Positions 50,101-63,300 of a DNA stretch of 64,000 bases are shown here, one piece after another; the stretch's first letter is position 1; every line of letters starts with the position of its first letter. This DNA comes from Himantopus leucocephalus. Taxonomy: Eukaryota; Chordata; Aves; Charadriiformes; Recurvirostridae. Where the stretch lies: positions 98,586,094-98,650,093 of the forward strand of contig RSEF01000002.1 of NCBI GenBank assembly GCA_003993805.1. The letters are read 5' to 3'. The position numbers and the translations under genes are program-made. The notes under the pieces were generated by a model that was given only the letters and a program-made list of their open reading frames with translations, had not been told where the DNA came from and made no database searches.

Positions 50101-53100
50101 TTTTTGTGTCCGCAATCCAGAAATGAAAGTGCATGTATTCCCTTTGGGGAATTGCAAAGACACTCTTCATAATACCCCATGCAAATATAGCTTAAAAGAG
50201 CCTGATAATACGAATGAAGCTTGCACAGATGCGAACATACTCACCGGTAATTTAACAGGACTATTCATGTGCACAACAGTTCCTTCACATGAACAAGACT
50301 TGCACAGTGAGTCCTAAAGTCTTAGAGCACTCTTAATGAAATAGGTTAATGACTTCTCTTCAACATAGCAGGACAATCAAGAGCAGGTACTATGTGGGAA
50401 ACCAACAAAATCTTCCCTGTCCGTTCCCATTTGGCCTTCTACTAGCCCGCAGGCTACCTGCATTTTTAGCTCTGAGCTGGTTCACGTGATGTACCACCGG
50501 GAGGCAGGAGATGCAGGACCCCAGCAGGCTGTGCAGATCACTGTACAGTCCTTTCAGAAGCTCTCTTACTGCTTGTGGGAAATTATGGCCAACAGAAACA
50601 GAAATAAAGAGCCCACCTCTACTCCTCCTCCTCCTCACTAACCCTCAGACTTAGTGCAGGAGCTAACGTTCAGGTGGGCTCAGGTAGCATTTATTTTATC
50701 TAGCATTATTTATTTTAGTTTTAATCTGCAACAGCCCAGCTACAAACCTAGGCCTCTGTCTTTAGCTGTGTAGTTCTGCCTCAGTGCCTTTTCAGTAAAC
50801 CTCCACAAAACTACTTTCAGATACCCAAGGTGCCAATTTTAGGAGGGTATTCTCCATGTGGTCTTCCGGAGAGAGGTGGTCTCCTTCAGAGCACGTACAG
50901 TTGAAAACCTGCAGGCTCCTACTCTGGCTGACCCATTTGATCCTCACTCCTTCGGCCGTACAGCTCTCCTATACTTGCAAATAAAATGTCCAGTGCCTTT
51001 TCTCTGATCCAGAGCGTGTGTGGTCCATTTACACGGCTAAACTCTCTTTTCATTCCAAAGCATTCGGCCTCATGTATACTGCTTACTGTCCCTGGCCTGT
51101 CCCAGAAGTAAGCTCCAAATGTGTCCGAGAGGGTGCCATTTGCACAGACTGTGTGACTGTGCCAGAACTGTGTCAGGCAGGCTGCAGTAAAATTGTATGG
51201 ACAGTTGCTCACCCAAGCTTAACCACAAAGCATTTTATTTTCAGCTAATCCTCTCTCAACAAGAGCATTCTCCCCATAGTAGGGGGACCCAAGACTACAC
51301 TTCCCTGTGGTTCTGTGGTGTCATTTTCCACCTTGCATGAAAAATTGATATGGGATGAGGTGGGTAATATTAGAACTTGATTTATATGTCAGAATTCATA
51401 TCACCCAGCTAATCTTACACTGTTGATTGAATTTGATGGTTGGTTTTAAACTGTATTCTGGAAGTTGTATTGGCAGTATTGTGAATTTCTCTGCTGATGT
51501 TAGTAAGGCTTTTCATTTTCTCAGATACTCCCTGATAAACCAGAGGAGGTAGGCATGTGCCATTTAGGTTGAAGTCAGATTCTGAAGCCCTTATTTCATG
51601 CTTGTAAGTCATTACATAGCTAGTTGTTGGTCTCGAGCCTGTTGGTAACTACCAGGTCTTGAGAATCCTGCCCGGTGTTTAAAGAGTACTATTAAAAATA
51701 AGAAAGAAAATAAAAGAAAGGAAAAAAAAGAAGATTACTATTACAGCTTTAAACCCACTTCAGGGCTCTTTTCCTAATGAACCACTGTTAGGCTCTTTTG
51801 ACCTCCAGTTTAAGAAGGAAGACCCTAAATTACTCTTTTCGATCAGCGTCGCCTTTTGGCCCTCAGTTTCCCTCATTCCTCTTTCACTGTCTTTTGAAGT
51901 TTCAGGAGGCAAGATCTGCACTTAACCTGCAGTTCTTCCCAATTCCAATATATGCTTTATAAATCTTTGAGTCTCTCATACTGTGTTCCCCACTGTATAG
52001 AATAAAGTGGAAATTGACTTCTGCAGAGGCCATTACCAAGATTTATTGATCGGAAAGGATAACATTTTCTTAGGCAAAACTGAAGCTAAACATGAAGGGA
52101 AGAGACTAAACATATTTGGTCCTGTGAGCTTTTTATTGCTGAGGTGCCAGGACCTTATTTCCGTTTTGGAATAATCTATTCTCTTTCTTTTCTTTTTTCT
52201 TTTTTGAGCTCACAGAAAATGTCCGTATTTGTTTCCATGTTGTAGTTCAAAGCCTCTCTTTTTAAATTTTAGTAAGGACACTTCTCTGCAGGCTTTCCCT
52301 TAGGCCTGAAGTGGGTTTGTTGTTCCTGAAATTTCTGCAGCAGTTCTTTTTAATATCATGCCAGCTTGGAATTGAATTGCTTTTCACCTCTGGCATCTGT
52401 GACATGAAAAATATACATTTCTGTGTTCTGAAAATAAGAGACAGTTAGTATTTTGACATTTAATGAGTCTAGACCTACCAGTTAGGCAGACTCAAATCTT
52501 AACGGTAGAGGTTTTTCAGCATGTCTTCTAAAACTTATTTTTGATGTTTCCAACTGATGTAACTAAATATGCTTTAGAAACCTGATTTTCCAAATTTTGT
52601 GTTTTTTCAGTCATAGGGCATATAGTTTTCAGAGAGGTTAAGAGTTGCATGAAATGACTAAAATAGATTTGTATATACTGCGGCCCGTTTGTGAAATGTT
52701 TGATAATAGTTAAACCTTAACATGTGATTTGTCCTTTAAGTATCTAAACAAAACCTAAATTTCAATCTATTACTAAATGTAAGCAATACTGTCATAGCAA
52801 AAAGGAGCATAATATAAATGATTTCTGGGATAGTGGTAATCAATCCCTTTTTTTTGATAAACAGACTGTCAAACTGCCATTTGAAACTTCTTAGAGAAAC
52901 CATATTGATCACAACTGTAGTTTGCTCTTATTTATAGCCAGCTAGAGCTTGAATGCCTTATCTGAGTTGTCCAAAAAATTCTTTACCTCATCCATAATTT
53001 ATTGAGATTTGTAAGTGTTGTTTATCTATCTGCTCCTCTGATTTGTGCTCATCAGCCCTTGCTACCAGTTTCCTAATGTAAATATCCTCTCCTTTGTCTT

Positions 53101-53676
53101 TTAAGATGCATGGGGATATATTTTCTCACATTAAGCTCATTTTTGGTATGTGTAAGATTTGGCTTTTAGGCCAAAAATCAGCATCTTGGGTGGACTCCAG
53201 AGCCCCTTTGACTTTGAAAAGTCTTTGTACAGGGGTCCATCCCCACGGACCTGATAAGACTCAACACACAGGAGAACTACTGTGGCCATACTGAGCCACA
53301 CTAAAGTAATTACTTTGAGTTCCTCCACTTGCAAATTTATTTCATTTAATTCAGCTGGTTTCACTTATAAATCTAAAGTGACATAAAATCTTTGTCACTA
53401 CAAATCAAATTATTCCAATCTTAGGAATGAAATGTTGTTTTGACTTTCAAAATGTAGGCAAAGTTCTGTTTTGTAGAAACTCGTTTTTAATGCACACTGG
53501 TTAGAGTAATGAATGAGTGGTGAGAGGTTTCCATGATTCATAAAACTAACCCATCTCTTTGTTAAATTAATTGTTTACAGAAGTAGAGCAACTGTATTTC
53601 GCTTTCCAGCCTTGTGTATGCAAATGAACTGATTCCTTTAGCAAACTCACTTCTTGCAACCTGCTACTCTTTACAG

Positions 53677-53958
53677 GTTCAATGCAGGTTGGTATCTCAT
53701 GCTGTTTAATACTTCTTGGTCTTGCTTAGTGCTGATGATTTGGAGCTGGAATATTACAGTATATGGTTTGGTTTTAACAACATGGACTGTTATCCCCACT
53801 GTGGCCATTATGACTCTTAGAGACACATATGTAATCAAGGAGACTGTTCTTCAAGTTAGCCCCCCATTTAATTTTTGTGTTCTCACTTCAGCGCTGTTAC
53901 TCTTCCATGTGCATTGCTCTTTTACCTCTTCTCTAATGAGTATCGTATATAAGACCAG
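53677..53958 (+). other. Weak exon candidate, open throughout, phase-symmetric
   Basis: A pyrimidine-rich acceptor (ctactctttacag) precedes 53677 and a GTAATG donor follows 53958. The 282 bases between are open in the plus frame. The interval starts on the third and ends on the second base of a codon, so it would keep frame if skipped or included. The encoded sequence is hydrophobic and tryptophan-rich (WSWNITVYGLVLTTWTV), with no family I recognise. The donor is mediocre, and hydrophobic chance frames are common in T-rich DNA. Chance is the more likely explanation. Confidence 0.12.
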
Positions 53959-55508
53959 GTAATGGCCAAGGAAGTTTTTTCAAGCTGTTCCTCACAGAAA
54001 AGAGAAAGAAAATGTCTGGTCCTTCAGTCCTCAAGGAAGATTACTACCCTGTTTGTTACAAATTACAATCAGAATTACAAGGTGGGTTTTTCTTTCTATC
54101 ATTTTTTTCTGTTCTTAGAACCAAAGTACATAACAAATATTGTATTGGGTCAAAGCAATGGATATTTTTTGGAAGGATACCTTCTCCGTTCTCATGATAG
54201 GCTGTACCCTGCTACTGTTGTTTTGGAGTAATGTCTTTTTGAGTAGCTTTGGAGTACTGACTCTCATTCTAAGGCAAACTGATCCTTTTAGTATTTTGTC
54301 AGCCTGAACCTCAGAGTTTAAAACTTTTATTATTTTTTCATGTCAGAGAAAGACTGATTCTTTTTTATCCCCATTGCTCTCTCTACTCAGAGGCATACAC
54401 ACCCCCACTCTGTCCAAGACATTCTTTCTTCTCCAGGGTGCGTACTGCCCACTACAAACTAGTGCAAAAGGAGGTTAAGCTATTTTGCTTACGGTCCTGG
54501 GTGAAGCTCCTCTTTCACACCATCTTGGAAGCACTTATCTGAGGTAGAAATCAAAGGCTATGTGCCTGAATCTGAGTATTCAGAATGTGTAAACATTCAG
54601 GTTGTCTGTGTAAGCTATATTTCATAGTCCTCTGGTTTTTTTTTTCTGGAGAATAAAAACTTAAAATGTATTCATAATTTTATAACTATTTGCATAGATA
54701 GTGTGAAATACTAAAGCCGTGTAACATGGGCTTCCTAGCAGCTGGTCTGAGTATTACTTTCCTCAACCCCAAGTGTGAAGGTCTCTTGATGAAAAGGTAA
54801 CCATTAGAGTGTTGCAAAGCTTCAGAAAACAAATACACCAGTTTGCCACCTTTACCAGCTGTGCACACATTCACACCTTGACAGTTTTCCCTGTACTTCT
54901 CAACGTTTTTCCTACATGGATATACTTCCCTCCCATGAAATGGTACGTGCAGCTAGAGTTACTCATTTCAATATTCCAAGATTGCTTCGCGCTTTGTCTT
55001 AATCCATTCAATCACAGGCAGAAAGAACTGTAGGAAGGAAAGAGCCTTATGTTTTAAGACAGCCGTACCCAACTTCTTTGAGATGAACTTTTGGATCCCC
55101 TGTATTCACGTGTTCTTCTTAATCAGTGACAAAGGGAGAAAAGTGAGAAGAGTCTAGCTGCTAATCACAACTATAAATGTGAATATTTGTTATTTGCTCA
55201 TGAAGGAACTGGAGCTTCTGCCAGCCATTAAAACAAGAAAAGACATTTGATTGCACTCTACTGTGGCTCAAACCCCCTGCCATGGAAGAAATGAGCTGCT
55301 GCCAACTACTTTTTCTAATATCTCACAACTCCTTTGAGTCCTTCCATGATGGGAGGACTACACAATGTAGCCTTTAAGAAGTGTTACTCTTGGAGCAAGC
55401 AGTAACAGAAGTGTCCAGAGCAGAGAAATCACAATGCACCAGGAAGCCTCACAAAAAGTAGTTTCTTTTAGCAAGGTTAAGGTGTGATCCTGTAGTTCTA
55501 GCCTACAG

Positions 55509-55527
55509 GTACCCTGGGAATTATAGT
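55509..55527 (-). promoter_or_regulatory. String resembling the ZNF143 (SBS) motif
   Basis: The minus strand reads ACTATAATTCCCAGGGTAC, close to the known consensus ACTACAATTCCCAGCATGC in its first 14 bases. ZNF143 with THAP11 usually binds promoters and chromatin-loop anchors. There is no CpG island here, so a diverged site or chance match is likely. Confidence 0.22.
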
Positions 55528-56070
55528 TACTAGGATTACATTATTGCTCTGAATTTTAAAAAAATGCCTACAAGTACAGATCATGAAGTGGAGGTAATGT
55601 CTATGTGAGAAGGCACTTGGATACTTGCTAGTTCTAGGACTAAGTTCTGAAAGTATATCTATCTTCATATGTAATACCTCAATCACTTGGAATCCTCATG
55701 GAAGAAAAGCAACCTTATTTGTGAATGTCTGTGTTGTTTGTAAACTCACAGAAGTGTGGGGAGTAGTCAAGAAAGTCAAAGAAAATTCAGACTCTAAAAG
55801 GAACAGATTTACACTTTGATTCAAGTAACACTCAAGAATGGCTCTAAATATTTTCTTGAATCTTGTAGAAGATACTTCCTTCTACAGGGCACAAGCCAGA
55901 AAAACATTATGTTAACTTGTATGCAGCTACGCTATTTCCATGTTTCAGGAACTAACAATGAGAAATGTATGTTTCTTCCACATTCCCAGCATATGCTTTA
56001 CATAACACTAAGTTGTTATAATTGTCTTCATACACCTCTGCAGTACCACTTTCATGCAACGATGAGCACT

Positions 56071-56110
56071 TTATTTTGTGATGTCTGACGTTATTTTGCA
56101 ATGTCTAACA
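56071..56110. repeat. 20-base imperfect tandem duplication
   Basis: TTATTTTGTGATGTCTGACG is followed immediately by TTATTTTGCAATGTCTAACA; 16 of 20 bases match. An old local duplication with no evident function. Confidence 0.75.
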
Positions 56111-59100
56111 TTGACAGTTTAAAAAATATTTCTATCTTTGAATAAGAAAAGGTCATACTTTACAAGTTTTAGAATGTTATGATAGAAATCAATATAGTGA
56201 AGGTCAAGCTATCCACACAACTTTTTTTTGAATGTTTTATGTATTGGTTTAAGCCTTACAAATTACACACATGGGATCCACCAAATTTTAATCCCTTACC
56301 TTTCTCTTTCTAGGAGCCAAAGAAATCCTCAATTAAAAAAGAATTCAAATAAATTTTAAAACGTATTATGAGTGCTAAATATTGATTCCATATGGAGGCT
56401 AAAGATATGGAAGTTAGTTCTTTATTTTGACTCATTTTTACTTAAGATTATTGTATAGAAATTAACTGTCCCAAGATGATGTGAAGACTTTGAGGTCAAT
56501 AACTGACACATCTTAAAGATCGGACTATTTAATTTCATGAATTTGTCATTAGAATGTGTTTCAAAACTCTTCTTTTATAAGAGTTTAAATGTCAAATATT
56601 ATACAATTTACATCAAATGTTGTTTATATAGTTTTATATGATACTTATAACTACAGTTGCTTGAAAGTCATTTTGCGTTACATCCAAATATGTTAAATGC
56701 GTATGTGGATTTATTTTTGAAACTAAGAAGTGCTTATCTTTTAGTGAACACAGGTATTACAAAGGTGTTTAATCTTGAGTTTATATATTGCCAGTACAGA
56801 TGGAAGAGGTTGTAAAATGAATGTGGTATGCTGATCATTTATTTAAATTTTTTAAACATTGATTTCTTCAGGTAATGTTGTATCTTTTGCAATAGTTTTT
56901 CCATGGGATTAATAGAGTTTTTCAGACAACAGATGAACACATTTAACAATCTTTGTATTTTTGTATTTCCTTTATTAAGCATATGGGTTCTGAATTTCTC
57001 CTTCCTTTATATCTCTTTTTTCTGTTGATAAGATGAATTTTGCAGAATTAAAAGTAAGTATGAAAAAATGGTGTGTAGATGATTAAACAGAAATACTGCA
57101 CAGCAATGTCTTCACAGATGATTTAACAAAACAATGCATTAAGATTAAAAGCTCAAAAGAGTAACAGCAAAAGGACTTATTAAGTCTGAACTGTACTCTC
57201 GAAACACGTCTGTTTTGTGCATGCTTCAGAGATGTGTTGTTCCTGGTGTTTTAGAAGGGTTTTTTGCAGAAGGTTTTTATCCTTGTCAGGAATGTCAGGA
57301 ATAATGTTGCATGTTATCTATTCAATATATAAGCAAATTACAATTAGAACTGAGAGGACACAGTATGAGGAACAAGGGTTAAACAATAAAAAACAATTCC
57401 AGCTCTGTGACCCTTGCTGAGAGAAAATATACAGCATATTAATATTTTATACCTATGTCCATATGTGTATGAGGAACATGTACAAAAGAGGGAAAACTGA
57501 GGGGATAAGAGAAAGTGGAGTGGATCTGAAAGAAGTATAAAAGGTTTATTTCAGTCTTATAATAAAGGACATAAAGAAAGCATTCCTGTATAAATTTCTC
57601 TGTTAAAAGTTTATTTTCTTTTAAAACACTGTTGATTAAGAGGTATAGAACCAAGGTGTTTATACTAAAAATAATAGGCTTGGACTCTGTAACTGTCGTG
57701 TGCTTCCAGAAGAGAAGTTGCCATTTCCCTGAATGAATACTAGAACAGAATTCAGAAGATTTAAGGAAAAAAAAAATCTCCTTACAGCCACAACCCCATG
57801 TACATGGAGAAAAGGGAGGGTGAAAATATATTTTCTTATGACAAAACTTGTTTTATATAAAAGCTGACAGGCTGAGAAATTAATAGCGGCAGTTGAAACC
57901 AAGAGAAACAAATCAGGGCTAATGACAGACTTGTTGAAATTATGTCTGGTTACTTTGAGCACCTCTAAAATTAGCATATGGAGCCTTTTCAATTTAGGCC
58001 AGCTCTACTGAAACAACTTGTTTACTCCTGAGGTTCCTACTTAAAAGTGAAGTGAAATTAAGACTACTTGCAAATTTCTGCTTTCTTCTTTTAATTTGCT
58101 TGAATAAAGTGTATCATTTCTGCCTAGGCTCATGTTAAAACATCTTTTGTAAAATGTAATATCCTCACTAAGGCATTCTTGAGAATTATCATAAAGAAAA
58201 TACGTCTGTGAGGAAATTTAAATAAAAGATAGAATGAGGGCTCCTAGGACTTCCTATACAGAGTTTATAGTTAATATGAAGGTTTGAAGAAAGTGAATTC
58301 CACACTCAATTGTAGAGATTTTTACTAACAACTGGAAATTTCAACAACAGTTGTAATATAGAAATATATTAGATGTGTAGGGGTTAAAAATGAGTTTATT
58401 TTCTCATAAGTAATTTTTTTTAAAGTCAAAATTGTTTTGTAATAAGCTTATTGGAGCTCCTTATTTAAAGCATCTCATAGCTCCACTACAAATGTAAGAA
58501 AAACTTGCTAGAGGGCAAAAAAATCTCTAAAGGGAACATTGCATTCCTGGTAGACCCTTGGACTGGAAAGGAGATACTGAAGAATGAAGACTGAACTACT
58601 GTATTTCTATCAGTAACAAAAATCCAACTGGAAACACAAAAACCAGAAAAAATATGTACGTGTTTAATGAAATTGTATTATTGTTGTCTGGGTGAGTATT
58701 GACTAAATGTAGAGGTACAATGTCTTGGCAACCAACGAATATCTATAAGCTGTATCACATGCACAGTACTTGGATTCTTACAGTGTTACTTGTCCAGGCA
58801 TTAGACAAATGCCCAGACTGCTTGTACAAATGAATGCTCTCGGCACATGCATCATTGGGATTAGAAGCAGAGAAGGGTCGTATTAACTCTGTTGCATAAC
58901 GGCTGCTCAACCTTGCTTTCCACCACTTGAGAAATAAGATGAAACCAATTGCCTTCTTCACATACTGCAACTGTGTGAGTAACAGGAGTGCAATAAGGAC
59001 CATAAGCTATAAAAACTGGTTAAATAGGCTGCTACTATGGCTTATCACCTGCTTGGAACATTAAAATGAATGTCATTTAAAACTTTGGAATTTCTCTTTG

Positions 59101-60197
59101 AAGTCCACAAATGAAAAAGTCTTCTGAAATTTTAACCCTGTGGCTTGATTTTATAACAGCCAAGACTAGTTTCTGGAATGAATGGTTACATTAATAGCAT
59201 CCAAACATCCTGACCCCTGCGGATTTGTAGTGCCCATGGACTTGATGGATCTGTTTGGAAGCTCAGAAGTGCTTGCAATCACAGAATACTTCTGTACCAT
59301 CTTAGCTTTCATTTTATTTTGTTGTTTTATCCTTTTAAAGATTATACATATGCATATAAGTAGATATTTAAAACTGTACCCCAAGGATTTAAAATTCAGA
59401 CAAATGTCTGGGGACTGGTTCCTCACATGGAGTTAACTGCAGCCGTCCATTCGCTTATAAAAACGACCCTTAAATTCCATTCTGGTCCAATCTTAAAAAA
59501 ATGGTCTCACATCCTCCCCCAGATGACTAGTTAAGAAGAGTATGTATATACATGCATATACTGAAAAAAATAGTGAAGTAATGGAGGCAGGATTACATCA
59601 TGTCTATGGTTAACAGGAGCCAGAGCTCTAGGTTTTCTCTGCAAAGTTTCTGGCAAGAAGCTGCAGGCCAAAAGGTCAAGAAAAATATTTGGAATTGAAC
59701 ATGCAAGGGAAAGGTGTAAGAGAAGAGATGGGCAGCCCGAAAAGTTCTTGAAAGATTTCTCTAGAAAATGCACACTGCTGTTACACTGATCTCTCACAGT
59801 TCAGAGAAGCAACAAATCGGTAACAGTAAAATCTAAGGAATTTGAGGCAAATAGCAATAGCATGATCCAGCTCTTTCTTTTTCACAGTAACTTTGTTGAC
59901 AACTGCAGCACAAAATTCTTGCCTTTTTTTTTTTAATTTGAATCATGAGGCTCCTAAAACCATTTATGATGTAGAGTTTAAGCTACTGCAGATAGAGAAT
60001 AAAATTAGCATGTAGTGTTATTGAGGGAGACTTATATTACAAAGTTCTGATACCCATTTTCTTTGTAAGTTTATATGTAATTCCTTTCTCAGCAATACAT
60101 ATTACTCCAAATGCCATCAAAAGTGGGAAAGGCTCAACTGTTTTGGATCAGCTGAAATCAAAATGTTGAACAGTGGCATTATTTGTTGCTTTTGTAG

Positions 60198-60333
60198 CCT
60201 AGTCGCCTTCCAGTAAACCTTCCTGGTGAGACTTCCTGCATTTGAATGGAAGACAAGTCTGCTGTCACAGTTGTCATGAAGTTCCTCAAGAAAAGGACCT
60301 GGAGGTCAGGACATATCTCTGAGATATAAGACG
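60198..60333 (+). other. Weak non-coding exon candidate
   Basis: A pyrimidine-rich acceptor (ttgttgcttttgtag) ends at 60197 and a good donor (acg/GTAAGC) starts at 60334, bounding 136 bases. All three frames contain a stop, so it could only be a non-coding RNA or UTR exon. No partner exon was found by eye. Such pairs arise by chance in long non-coding DNA. Confidence 0.15.
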
Positions 60334-63300
60334 GTAAGCATCCTCTGCAGGTTATGTCTCAAGTCTCAGAAAGAGCTACTGGTGTGATACTTTTGTAATT
60401 GAAGTCTTAGAGGATTTTCTCTATCCTAAATGATATTTTCAGAATTATGGCACTTTAACAGCCTTTTCTACACAGTGATGGAGTGGTAATATAGTAGTAA
60501 TGCAATTTTTTTACTATTATTATTACTTATTTAAGTAGCTTTTCACACTTCCACTTGAAGAAAAAGTTATACAACCTTGTCCTTTTATGAAATTTTTAAA
60601 TTTCTGCTTTCTTTCAATTTTTCTAATTTCTTAGAAATTTTCCTCCCTATATGCCAAATTGATATACATGAGGGAGGACTTAATCAGCCCTTACCAATTA
60701 CTTTACTTACAGTGCTCTGCAATAGTCAAGGTATATACAATTTGATACTAATTTAATATTTTTCTTAGCAAGTTTTCACCTGTTTATCATTTCTCCATTT
60801 AATCTTATGCTTCAGATATTATTTTTCAATTTAAACATACCATTCTAATTGCAAATTTAACGTCAGTACAATGCATTTAGTTTCATATGCAATTTCATGT
60901 GACCTTTGATAAACAGTAAAATGATATGTGTCCACAGTTCAGGAACTAAAAATTTAATAAAAAGAAAGGGAAATTAATATTGTTTTTTCTTGGAATATGT
61001 CAACAGGGCACAGATTTCCTGATATTTTAAAAATTATGTAGATATTATTGTAGAAGTGTTTAATTTATCAGATACAGCTATCGTTTTCACCATTTTACTC
61101 CTTCAATTCATTAATCCCAAATGATGATTCTCATTATTAGGAAAAATCCCATACTCCAATTTCTCTGTTTCTACTTATAATTAATAGATTTGATAAACTG
61201 TCTATTTGCTATATTACTGTCATAATATATATTTGGTGTATTTAGTATGTGCCTCCAAATAGGCCTCATCTTGCAGCAACATTCATCAAACATTTAAAAG
61301 GAAGTGGCTCACCTCAAAATAACACTTTTTATGCAAACTTGACCAATGTAGTTTTGTATTTTTGATTGTATTTCTGATTTAGTTTTAGTGATCCTCAGGG
61401 AACGGACACAGAATTGTGTTAATAATCCCTCCTGATTCTAGAGATGAATATAAACCACCAAAATGAGTCCTGATGGCACAAATAGAAGTAGGAACAAATT
61501 AGGAGGAAATATGAGGAAAGAAATTTCTTGTTACTCCTCTACACAGGTCACTGTCAGGACACGCGTGCAAGCCACAAAAAAGCAGCAAGCAAAGGTAAGG
61601 AAGGACTGTTTCAGTCACTGTGTGCAATGCAGATGTGTGCCACCTCCCAGACACACAATGTAAGGACCTCACTGAAGCCCAAATATGAGTCCGTTGTCTC
61701 CTCCTGACTGGAGGTCTGTTCCACTTTTGCAGAAAGATATTAAGTTGACTTGACTGAATTTGCTCCTGACAGCTCCATGTTAGCTGATTCCTTTTCCTAG
61801 GTGCTTTCAAGCTGCAAATATCCCATGAATCACATTTCCATGAACAAAAGTTAAGGACTTGTGGCTGCTTAATTTTCTTCATCTACTTATTCAATGCCAA
61901 GCATTATTTTCAATTTTCCAGTCTTTCAATACTTTGTCACTTTAATCCTTCACAAGTTTTCAGGATCTCATTAATGTGATTACCACTGCTTCACCTATAC
62001 ATCTTTAAACAGCCACATACTTAGTTTATCAGACCCAGACAACTAAAATTCCTTAGGTATTTAATATTTATTAACATTTATTCTCTTTATTTTGGGCTAT
62101 TATATCCTATTTTATTTTTATAATTCTTCAGCCACCTGAACAAAACAACAAACAAACAAACAAAAAAACCCACTGAAACTCCCAGAAGTCTAATTTGTTA
62201 GTATACTCAGAAATCCAGTTTTGAAGGTAGAGTGATATCAGAGAGAAAGGTAAAAGCGATGATACAGACAACAAAGAGAGTGAAATGGAAGGCTGTTGTG
62301 AATAAAAAAGGACATGTTTGGAATGAGGTCTCAGCCCCAGGTTTCCAAAATTCGGTTAAACTCCATCTTCTCCTCATTACTGATAATTTCACTGTTGGGA
62401 AGGAAAAACATGCAGCTCCAATTTAAATGATATCGTCTCAAGGCAAATCATTTTGAATCATGAATCAATGTGACAATATAATAAAGTATCACATATATAC
62501 ATTCAGAACAAATGTATTATTTATGTGTTTTTTAGAGACAGATGCTTTGATGGTTTGGAATAGCTTTTGTGTTGGTACAGTCTGTTGTTCTTTCCACCTT
62601 TGGGACACAGAAAATAAAAAATGTGTGTGCTAAACCTGTCAAAATGGGGGTGCTCTGCTTCCATGGATGTTCAGTAGGAAACAGAGGAGGAAGATCACCA
62701 AGGCAAAATATCTAGGACCAGAGTGGATCACCATCTCTAGCATCCCCTTTTCTGGTTCAGTATTTATCAGGATAATTAATCTACCTATCTACTTACTTCT
62801 TTTCTTTTTACATTCTTTCTCTTCCATGCTATGGATTGCCCTCAAGCACCTAGCTGTAATGTGTAGGAAGAAAAACTCTTTTATCAGGGAAAAGGAAGGG
62901 GGATGGGGAAGAGTTCAATCTGCCCAGCATATGCTGGGGTTTCTCAGGCTGCCAGTACTGAAATGTCCTAGGGATTTCTAAAAATTATAGATGACAATTT
63001 CTTAACTTAGAGAGTGTTTCATCCTACACAGAGGAATTCTGTCTTATACCTCGTCTTGACAGATAAAGAGGACCTGATCACAGAACTAAAAATTAGTGGT
63101 TTCTTAGGTACAAAGATTACAACTTGATTTCACCACTGTATGCAAACAGAATAGAAGACATACCAATGAGATATACACTTGGTACTTAAAAAGGTCAATT
63201 TAACAAAGCTGAAAACAATTATGAGACAAATCAACTGGGAGACAGAACTCAATTGGAAAAGTCTAAATGATTATTGCAAACTATTTAGTAATTTTTAACT

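Larger units (their letters stand above)
43901..53676. other. AT-rich non-coding DNA, no gene seen
   Basis: No supported gene. The longest frame is a minus-strand 133-codon one at 46315-46716 with no recognisable domain. A stretch at 47880-48230 is compositionally distinct and ends with a small CpG-bearing hairpin (GGTATCGT at 48119-48126 facing ACGATACC at 48134-48141); it might be an unnamed old repeat. At 50390-51248 a GC-richer block has open frames on both strands (82, 97 and 76 codons), none of them recognised. Homopolymers are listed separately. Confidence 0.5.
53959..60197. other. AT-rich non-coding DNA, no gene seen
   Basis: No supported gene. Frames at 53962-54231, 55816-56088, 57660-57992 and 59182-59436 are under 111 codons and unrecognised. 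A ZNF143-like string and a 20-base tandem repeat are listed separately. Sequence at 56100-57200 is very AT-rich. Confidence 0.5.

Noticed and set aside
50919..51248. Overlapping open frames on both strands, considered as a transposon gene
   Set aside because: No transposase or reverse transcriptase motif; the GC-richer composition explains the scarcity of stops.
59182..59436. 84-codon plus-strand hydrophobic frame
   Set aside because: No recognised family, no clear splice sites, and an equally long frame on the other strand.
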